Source of the DNA: Bacillota bacterium
Lineage (GTDB): Bacteria > Bacillota > Clostridia > Lachnospirales > Bianqueaceae
Assembly (NCBI GenBank): GCA_017474705.1
Contig: JAFVHC010000086.1
Location: 1-11,424, forward strand
Length of the DNA: 11,424 nt
Direction: 5' to 3'
In this document: positions 7,288 through 11,424 of the stretch, piece by piece
How the letters are laid out: each line of letters opens with the position of its first letter
How positions within the stretch are numbered: the stretch's first letter is position 1
Position numbers and translations under genes: made by a program
Notes under the pieces: model-generated
The model's database searches: none
What the model was told of the DNA's origin: nothing
Seen by the model: the letters and a program-made list of their open reading frames with translations, nothing else

Positions 7288-7770
7288 TTATCGGTTGTCT
7301 ACGATCTCCGGCAGCAGATCATGCTGACTTAAGCGCTGCCAGGCCACTTCTTCCCAGCGGGTCCCGGGTTTTCCATAGTTGCAGTATGGATCGATGGAGA
7401 TGCCGCCGCGGGGCAGGAAACGTCCCCACACCTCGATATATTTCGGATCCATAAGGCGGATCAGATCCTTCATGATGATGTTGACCACGTCTTCGTGGAA
7501 ATCCCCATGATCGCGGAAAGAAAACAAATACAATTTCAGGGACTTGCTCTCCACCAATCGCTGATCCGGTACATAACTGATGGTGATCGTAGCGAAATCC
7601 GGTTGTCCGGTGATCGGGCACAGACTGGTGAACTCCGGGCAGTTGAATTTCACGAAATAGTCGTTGTCCGGATGCTTGTTCCCGAAGGATTCGAGCAGTG
7701 ACGGGTCATAATCGAACTTATAGGTCGTTCCCTGGCTGCCCAACCGTGTCAGTCCTTCTTTTTCTCTCAT
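7288..7770 (-). CDS. queF: NADPH-dependent 7-cyano-7-deazaguanine (preQ0) reductase QueF
   Basis: Cytoplasmic enzyme reducing the nitrile of preQ0 to the amine preQ1, a late precursor of the tRNA base queuosine (EC 1.7.1.13). At 160 residues it is the short, unimodal (B. subtilis-type) form. Visible signatures are catalytic Cys51 in FTSLCPITGQPDFA with Asp58, the QueF motif ESKSLKLY at 74-81 that binds NADPH, FHE at 91-93 (substrate binding), and RGGISIDPY near 121-129. The start at 7768-7770 has an AAGGGGG ribosome binding site inside the end of yhhQ, with only 5 bases between the genes. It is therefore co-transcribed with the precursor transporter. No queC, queD or queE is seen, which fits uptake and salvage of preQ0 but does not prove it. 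Confidence 0.96.
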   Translation of the reverse strand: MREKEGLTRLGSQGTTYKFDYDPSLLESFGNKHPDNDYFVKFNCPEFTSLCPITGQPDFATITISYVPDQRLVESKSLKLYLFSFRDHGDFHEDVVNIIMKDLIRLMDPKYIEVWGRFLPRGGISIDPYCNYGKPGTRWEEVAWQRLSQHDLLPEIVDNR

Positions 7771-7775
7771 CTTCT

Positions 7776-8450
7776 TTACCCCCTTACCACATTGTACCTG
7801 ATGCCTTCATCGAAGGTATCGATGCCTTCCTTCTTCTTCAGCCAGCCGCAGACCGCATACGTCAGCGGTGTGCAGATGATCTCGTAGCAGACTTTGAACA
7901 GATACTGGAACAGGATCATGGTGAAGATCGTATGATCGTCCATCATCCCCCAGAAAGAGATCATGATGAAGATCACGGAGTCGAACCCCTCCCCAATGAT
8001 CGTGGAAAGGATCGTACGCAGCCAGAGATTCCTGCCTTTCGTCGCTACCTTCAGCCGTGAAAGGATCATCGAATTTGAGAATTCTCCGAACAGATAACCG
8101 ATGAACGACGCGGCCGCCACACGCGGTGTCGTGCCCAGGACCGTGGCAAATGCTTCCTGGTTCTGCCAAAAGTCCGGATGCGGCAGTGCGATGGTGATCA
8201 GATACACCAGTACCGCGAAAAAACTGCATCCGAAGCCGACCCAGATGATGGTGCGCGCGTTCCGGAAACCATAGACCTCCGTGAACACGTCCCCCATGAT
8301 ATAGGTGACCGGGAACAGAACGACCGCCGCGGGAAGCGTGATGTTTCCGGTCACGGCCCAAATCTTGCCCGCGACCAGATTCGACAGCAGCAGGCAGGTC
8401 ACATAGACCGCCCCTAAGATCATGAACGTCTGCGAAACTTGTTTCTTCAT
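7776..8450 (-). CDS. yhhQ: Queuosine precursor transporter (YhhQ/VUT family)
   Basis: Integral membrane importer of queuosine precursors such as preQ0 and preQ1. The 224 residues contain about six membrane segments and the family motif GDVFTEVYGF at 53-62, followed by FGEFSNSMILSRLK near 121-134. The start MKKQVSQ at 8448-8450 is chosen over the in-frame ATG at 8544-8546, because the longer form would read through a strong intrinsic terminator hairpin at 8475-8505. A modest AAGAGAAG lies upstream as ribosome binding site. It is the first gene of a two-gene operon with queF, behind its own promoter and a structured leader. The partner gene strongly supports queuosine precursor uptake. Confidence 0.93.
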   Translation of the reverse strand: MKKQVSQTFMILGAVYVTCLLLSNLVAGKIWAVTGNITLPAAVVLFPVTYIMGDVFTEVYGFRNARTIIWVGFGCSFFAVLVYLITIALPHPDFWQNQEAFATVLGTTPRVAAASFIGYLFGEFSNSMILSRLKVATKGRNLWLRTILSTIIGEGFDSVIFIMISFWGMMDDHTIFTMILFQYLFKVCYEIICTPLTYAVCGWLKKKEGIDTFDEGIRYNVVRG

Positions 8451-8474
8451 AAATCGTTTTCTTCTCTTGATATC

Positions 8475-8505
8475 AAAAAGCTCCGGCTTTCGGACCGGAG
8501 CTTTT
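8475..8505 (-). terminator. Intrinsic terminator in the yhhQ leader (attenuator)
   Basis: On the minus strand AAAAGCTCCGG (8505-8495) pairs with CCGGAGCTTTT (8486-8476) around an 8-base loop, with a run of five T. It ends 24 bases before the yhhQ start, between the promoter and the first gene. Read-through must therefore be regulated for the operon to be expressed. Confidence 0.82.
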
Positions 8506-8628
8506 GCATACATAATAATACAGCCCGGCAGAGATCTGCCGGGCATGCTTGCAGCATAAATAAGCAGTCCCGGTTTTATTTAACGACAGGAAGGTACAAA
8601 TGAACTGTCGGCCTGCCGCAGCAGGCAA
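8506..8628 (-). promoter_or_regulatory. Structured leader of yhhQ-queF, candidate preQ1-responsive riboswitch
   Basis: Between promoter and terminator the minus strand can form several elements in order. These are a hairpin GCCTGC-TGCG-GCAGGC and a stem CGACAG/CTGTCG enclosing 15 bases that include TTC and ACC. Then comes an A-rich strand TTAAATAAAAC resembling the tail of preQ1-I aptamers, and a 9-10 bp hairpin GCCCGGCAGA/TCTGCCGGGC (8523-8544). CCGGG at 8573-8569 can pair with CCCGG of that last hairpin, an alternative fold. The genes downstream make preQ1 the obvious ligand. I could not fit a complete known preQ1 class, so the aptamer call is tentative. Confidence 0.4.
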
Positions 8629-8634
8629 AGAAAC

Positions 8635-8663
8635 ATTATACAGGAGATCACGCAAAAAAGCAA
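8635..8663 (-). promoter_or_regulatory. Promoter of yhhQ-queF
   Basis: On the minus strand TTGCTT (8663-8658) and TATAAT (8640-8635) are separated by 17 bases, a near-consensus sigma-A promoter. It starts a leader of about 180 nt and lies just downstream of the rfbB stop, so the queuosine genes need not depend on rfbB transcription. Confidence 0.8.
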
Positions 8664-8679
8664 GTGATTTATGCGGCTA

Positions 8680-9639
8680 TCAAGTCTGATCTTCTTTCAC
8701 ATACCAATCGATCGTCTTTTTCATACCCTCTTCGAAATCCGTCATAGGCTTCCACCCCAGTTCTTTCCGGATCTTCGTTGCATCGATGGCGTAGCGTCTG
8801 TCGTGACCTTTACGATCCGGCACATATGTGATGAGTGATCCCGGCTTGTCCAGCATCTGCAGGATGCGGCGCACCATATTGATATTGGCCAGCTCATTGT
8901 GCGCGCCGATATTGTAGACCTCTCCGATGCGGCCTTTTCTCAGGATCAAGTCGATGGCCGTGCAGTGATCCTCCACGTACAGCCAGTCCCGTACGTTCAG
9001 ACCATCACCATAGACCGGCAGCGGCATATCATGGAGCGCACGATGGATCATCAGCGGGATCAGTTTTTCCGGATACTGACGCGGTCCATAGTTGTTGGAA
9101 CACCGGCTGATCGTCACCGGCAGGTCATACGTCCGGTGATACGCCATGACCAGAAGATCCGCGGCCGCCTTTGAGGCCGCATAGGGAGAACTGCCCTTGA
9201 GCGGCGCTTCCTCTGTAAATGAAAGATCCGGCTGATCCAGCGGGAGATCACCATACACTTCATCCGTGCTGATCTGATGGAATCGAATATGACTGCCGCC
9301 CAGGCACGCATCCATCAGCACTCCCACGCCCTCGATGTTCGATCGCAGGAACACTGCCGGGTCATCGATGCTGCGATCCACATGGGTCTCCGCCGCAAAA
9401 TTGACCACCATGTCAGGCCGTTCCTCCCGGAACAGCTGCAGTACAGTCGCTCTGTCACAGATATCCGCCTGCACAAAACGGAACTGCGGATCGTCGGTAA
9501 AAGGCTCCAAATTCCGCGGATCCCCTGCATAGGTCAGCTTGTCCAGGCAGATGATGCGATCATGCGGATGCACTGAACGATAGTATCGGATAAAATGGGA
9601 GCCGATGAACCCGGCCCCGCCCGTGATCAGGATCGTCAT
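8680..9639 (-). CDS. rfbB: dTDP-glucose 4,6-dehydratase
   Basis: Extended short-chain dehydrogenase converting dTDP-glucose to dTDP-4-keto-6-deoxyglucose, the second step toward dTDP-L-rhamnose and other deoxysugars for surface polysaccharides. The 319 residues have the NAD-binding GGAGFIG at 7-13, AAETHVDRSI near 82-91 and the catalytic triad segment S-T125-D126-E127-VYG. YAASK at 153-157 (catalytic Tyr and Lys) and RCSNNYGPRQYPEKLIP follow, the last typical of RmlB. Length is normal. The start at 9637-9639 has GGAG 8 bases upstream and its own promoter. The usual partners rmlA, rmlC and rmlD are not in the window, so the final sugar cannot be named. Confidence 0.95.
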   Translation of the reverse strand: MTILITGGAGFIGSHFIRYYRSVHPHDRIICLDKLTYAGDPRNLEPFTDDPQFRFVQADICDRATVLQLFREERPDMVVNFAAETHVDRSIDDPAVFLRSNIEGVGVLMDACLGGSHIRFHQISTDEVYGDLPLDQPDLSFTEEAPLKGSSPYAASKAAADLLVMAYHRTYDLPVTISRCSNNYGPRQYPEKLIPLMIHRALHDMPLPVYGDGLNVRDWLYVEDHCTAIDLILRKGRIGEVYNIGAHNELANINMVRRILQMLDKPGSLITYVPDRKGHDRRYAIDATKIRKELGWKPMTDFEEGMKKTIDWYVKEDQT

Positions 9640-9671
9640 GGTTTATCTCCATCTTTTGATTTAACACTTGT

Positions 9672-9701
9672 ATTATACCCGTCGTACGGTTGGATTGTCA
9701 A
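9672..9701 (-). promoter_or_regulatory. Promoter of rfbB
   Basis: On the minus strand a perfect TTGACA (9701-9696) and a perfect TATAAT (9677-9672) are separated by 18 bases. The predicted transcript start is about 25 bases before the rfbB ATG. The -35 box overlaps that of the divergent SDR gene. Confidence 0.85.
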
Positions 9702-9724
9702 ACCGCCTGGTTCTATGGTATAAT
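9695..9724 (+). promoter_or_regulatory. Promoter of the SDR reductase gene
   Basis: TTGTCA (9695-9700) and TATAAT (9719-9724) are separated by 18 bases. The predicted start is about 27 bases before the ATG at 9758, and AAAGGAG at 9741-9747 is the ribosome binding site. Confidence 0.8.
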
Positions 9725-9757
9725 CCGGATATCCTCTGCTAAAGGAGCTGAACTTTC

Positions 9758-10471
9758 ATGAAAACCGCATTCGTTTCGGGTGCCTCCCGCGGTATTGGCC
9801 TGGCCATCGCGCAAGCCCTGCATGAAGAAGGATACACTTTATTTCTGAACGGCCGTCATCCTGAAACTTTAGAGCCGGTCTGCAGACGTTTAGATGCCCA
9901 CCCGGTCTGTTTCGATGTGGGATCCTATGAAGCTGCTTCCGCCGCTTTTGACATGGATGTCTGGCCTTACACCGATCATATCGATCTATTGATCAACAAT
10001 GCCGGCATCGCCTATGTCGGCCTGCTGCAGGACATGACGCCGGCTGACTGGGATCGTGTGATATCCACCAATCTGACTTCTGTCTTCAATCTGTCGCATC
10101 TGGTCCTGCCGGGCATGATCCGCCGGCAGCGGGGCAGCATCATCAATATCTCCTCGATCTGGGGACAGACCGGTGCTTCCACAGAAGTCGCATATTCCGC
10201 TTCTAAAGGCGGCGTCGACGCTTTCACCCGTGCACTGGCACGCGAAGTGGCCCCATCCGGCATCCGCGTCAATGCTGTAGCCTGCGGCGTGATCGATACG
10301 ACCATGAATGCACATCTGGACCCACAAGAAAAAACCGACCTTGCAGACGAGATCGGTCTTGGCCGTTTTGGACGCACAGAAGAGATCGCTGCCGTAGTCC
10401 GATTCCTGGCAAGTGAACAAGCATCCTACCTCACAGGACAGATCATCACCGTCGATGGGAGCTTCATCTGA
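9758..10471 (+). CDS. Short-chain dehydrogenase/reductase, FabG-like (possibly YmfI-type EF-P 5-aminopentanone reductase)
   Basis: Classical SDR of 237 residues, probably NADPH-dependent and cytoplasmic. Motifs seen are SGASRGIG (7-14, dinucleotide binding), NNAG (80-83), and the catalytic residues Ser133, Tyr146 and Lys150 (YSASK), with VDG near the C-terminus. FabG-like 3-oxoacyl-ACP reductase is the generic call. The active-site stretch SSIWGQTGASTEVAYSASKGG resembles the SSIWG-x-x-GAS form I associate with YmfI-type reductases. In B. subtilis YmfI reduces the 5-aminopentanone modification on EF-P. There is no fatty acid synthesis gene beside it, which slightly favours that reading. The usual VAPG after the Rossmann core is VACG here (about 174-177). 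Substrate is uncertain. Confidence 0.88.
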   Translation: MKTAFVSGASRGIGLAIAQALHEEGYTLFLNGRHPETLEPVCRRLDAHPVCFDVGSYEAASAAFDMDVWPYTDHIDLLINNAGIAYVGLLQDMTPADWDRVISTNLTSVFNLSHLVLPGMIRRQRGSIINISSIWGQTGASTEVAYSASKGGVDAFTRALAREVAPSGIRVNAVACGVIDTTMNAHLDPQEKTDLADEIGLGRFGRTEEIAAVVRFLASEQASYLTGQIITVDGSFI

Positions 10472-10522
10472 CCGCTTCCCGCACGGTGCTCCGTCACATC
10501 AGGAATGTGATCTCGGAGAAAG

Positions 10523-10569
10523 AAAGGGCATTTCGCAATAGCCTCAAGGCTGCTGCGAAAGGTCCCTTT
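10523..10569. terminator. Probable bidirectional terminator between convergent genes
   Basis: A long hairpin: AAAGGG (10523-10528) pairs with CCCTTT (10564-10569), TTTCGCA (10531-10537) with TGCGAAA (10554-10560), and AGCC with GGCT around a TCAA loop. T-rich flanks follow on both strands. It lies 51 bases after the SDR stop and 6 bases past the L,D-transpeptidase stop, so it can serve both. Confidence 0.85.
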
Positions 10570-10575
10570 TCTGTC

Positions 10576-11424
10576 TTAATCACATGACAGGTTCTGATGG
10601 CACCCGTTCTTTTCGCATAGATAATGCAGGTTCGGATCGGTCGGATCCCAGGTGTGAGAACCGGTCAGCTTCGGTGCCTTTGGCTTGCCCAACGGACCCG
10701 GATCATCACTGTTATAGATCGTGATCTTGGTCCCGACGTGGCAATGGTCATAGATCCATTTAGCATCCTTAGCCTGCAGACGGACGCAGCCGTGAGAGGC
10801 GATCCTTCCCAGTTTATTATATGCGGAAGTATTCAGGTTTTTATTATTGTTGTAAGATCTGTACATGACGGAATGGAACAGATAATCATCGTGGATGCCG
10901 GAACACCACTGTCCCCAGCACGGTCCCATCAGTTCATGCCAGCGATAGCGGCTGATCGAATAGAACGTGCCGATGGGTGTCGGGTCTCCCGGAGAACATA
11001 CACAGCGTCGGACCGGAATGTTGTATCCGTTTCCATCGGAAGCATAGATCGTGATGGTGCAGGCTTTTTTATTGATCTTGATCCAGTAGTTGCTGCGTTC
11101 GCCGATCACCTTCCAGATACCCTCAGTGACCAGTTCGCCCTCTCCATCATAGTACAGTTTGTAACCGCCCTTATATTTGGACGTATACTTCAATGTGCCT
11201 GCTACACCTTTTTTATTGTACTTGCTTTGTACGGTCTTACCGTCCTGTTTCCAGTAGGCACGAACGGTGTAGGTGTGGGTGGAACCGTACTCGACACCGT
11301 AATCCCGGAAATATGTATGGTCATCGCCTTTCAAAGTTCCGACCTTCTTGAACTTATCACCGGATTTACGGTAGATGTAGTATCCCGCAGCGCCAGGTAC
11401 CTTTTTCCACGTGGTCTTAAGAGA
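10576..11424 (-). CDS. L,D-transpeptidase (YkuD domain) with upstream Fn3-like domain (5' part cut off by window edge)
   Basis: Exported peptidoglycan enzyme forming 3-3 cross-links or attaching stems. 282 residues are visible; the N-terminus lies beyond the right edge, and the reading frame is open to 11424, so a TTG at about 11332-11334 is internal rather than a start. The visible start resembles a fibronectin III-like repeat (WKKVPGAAGYYIYRKSG, then YTVRAYWK, about 1-80). The YkuD catalytic domain spans about 112-238, with FHSV at 183-186 and the active site SHGCVRL at 210-216 (Cys213, His211, Arg215). A 40-residue Pro- and Cys-containing tail (Cys270, 275, 281) ends the protein. Signal peptide and further repeats are presumably outside the window. 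Convergent with the SDR gene. Confidence 0.93.
   Translation of the reverse strand, partial: SLKTTWKKVPGAAGYYIYRKSGDKFKKVGTLKGDDHTYFRDYGVEYGSTHTYTVRAYWKQDGKTVQSKYNKKGVAGTLKYTSKYKGGYKLYYDGEGELVTEGIWKVIGERSNYWIKINKKACTITIYASDGNGYNIPVRRCVCSPGDPTPIGTFYSISRYRWHELMGPCWGQWCSGIHDDYLFHSVMYRSYNNNKNLNTSAYNKLGRIASHGCVRLQAKDAKWIYDHCHVGTKITIYNSDDPGPLGKPKAPKLTGSHTWDPTDPNLHYLCEKNGCHQNLSCD

Noticed and set aside
8448..8546. Longer YhhQ start at 8546
   Set aside because: It would translate through the 8475-8505 terminator hairpin, and the extra residues are unlike the family.
8506..8628. preQ1-II riboswitch
   Set aside because: No match to its conserved core and no Shine-Dalgarno sequestered at the 3' end; a terminator hairpin lies between the structure and the gene.
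8641..8679. Terminator directly after rfbB
   Set aside because: There is a T run, but the preceding stem is only about 3 bp, and the segment is better explained as the -35 and spacer of the yhhQ promoter.

Overview
The window is a GC-rich, tightly packed piece of a bacterial chromosome, most likely from a strictly anaerobic Gram-positive bacterium of gut type (Bacillota, or less likely a Coriobacteriia member). The basis is an rnf operon in the order C-D-G-E-A-B, strong AAGGAGG-type ribosome binding sites, sigma-A-type promoters, U-tract terminators, a short unimodal QueF, and a secreted Fn3-like/YkuD L,D-transpeptidase. The assignment is inference; no 16S rRNA or other phylogenetic marker is present.

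Region 1 (1-7115, minus strand) is one long transcription unit read right to left: rnfC, an rnfD-rnfG fusion, rnfE, rnfA, rnfB, nrfA and resB, the last running off the left edge. Gene junctions are 4-base ATGA overlaps or gaps of 1-12 bases. Rnf is a membrane ferredoxin:NAD+ oxidoreductase that pumps ions and carries covalent FMN on its outer face. NrfA is a complete pentaheme ammonia-forming nitrite reductase with the CxxCK active-site heme motif. ResB is part of the System II machinery that attaches heme to exported c-type cytochromes. No NrfH or NrfB electron donor lies within the operon up to resB, so the layout suggests that Rnf feeds electrons to an outward-facing multiheme cytochrome. 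Two oddities stand out: RnfD and RnfG are one 527-residue polypeptide, and rnfE is broken by a single-base frameshift near 3981-3984 in this sequence. A near-perfect 22-bp palindrome (7231-7252) upstream of rnfC is a candidate operator.

Region 2 (7255-8663, minus strand) is a queuosine-precursor operon: a clear promoter, a structured leader of about 180 nt ending in an intrinsic terminator, yhhQ (queuosine precursor transporter), queF (preQ0 reductase) and a strong terminator. The leader looks like a transcription-attenuation element, perhaps a preQ1 riboswitch.

Region 3 (8680-10471) holds two divergent genes, rfbB (dTDP-glucose 4,6-dehydratase, minus) and an SDR reductase resembling FabG/YmfI (plus). 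Their promoters are back to back with overlapping -35 boxes. A probably bidirectional terminator (10523-10569) separates the SDR gene from region 4 (10576-11424, minus), the C-terminal part of a secreted L,D-transpeptidase truncated by the right edge of the window. No tRNA, rRNA, CRISPR array or insertion sequence was seen, and no gene-free stretch exceeds 300 bases.
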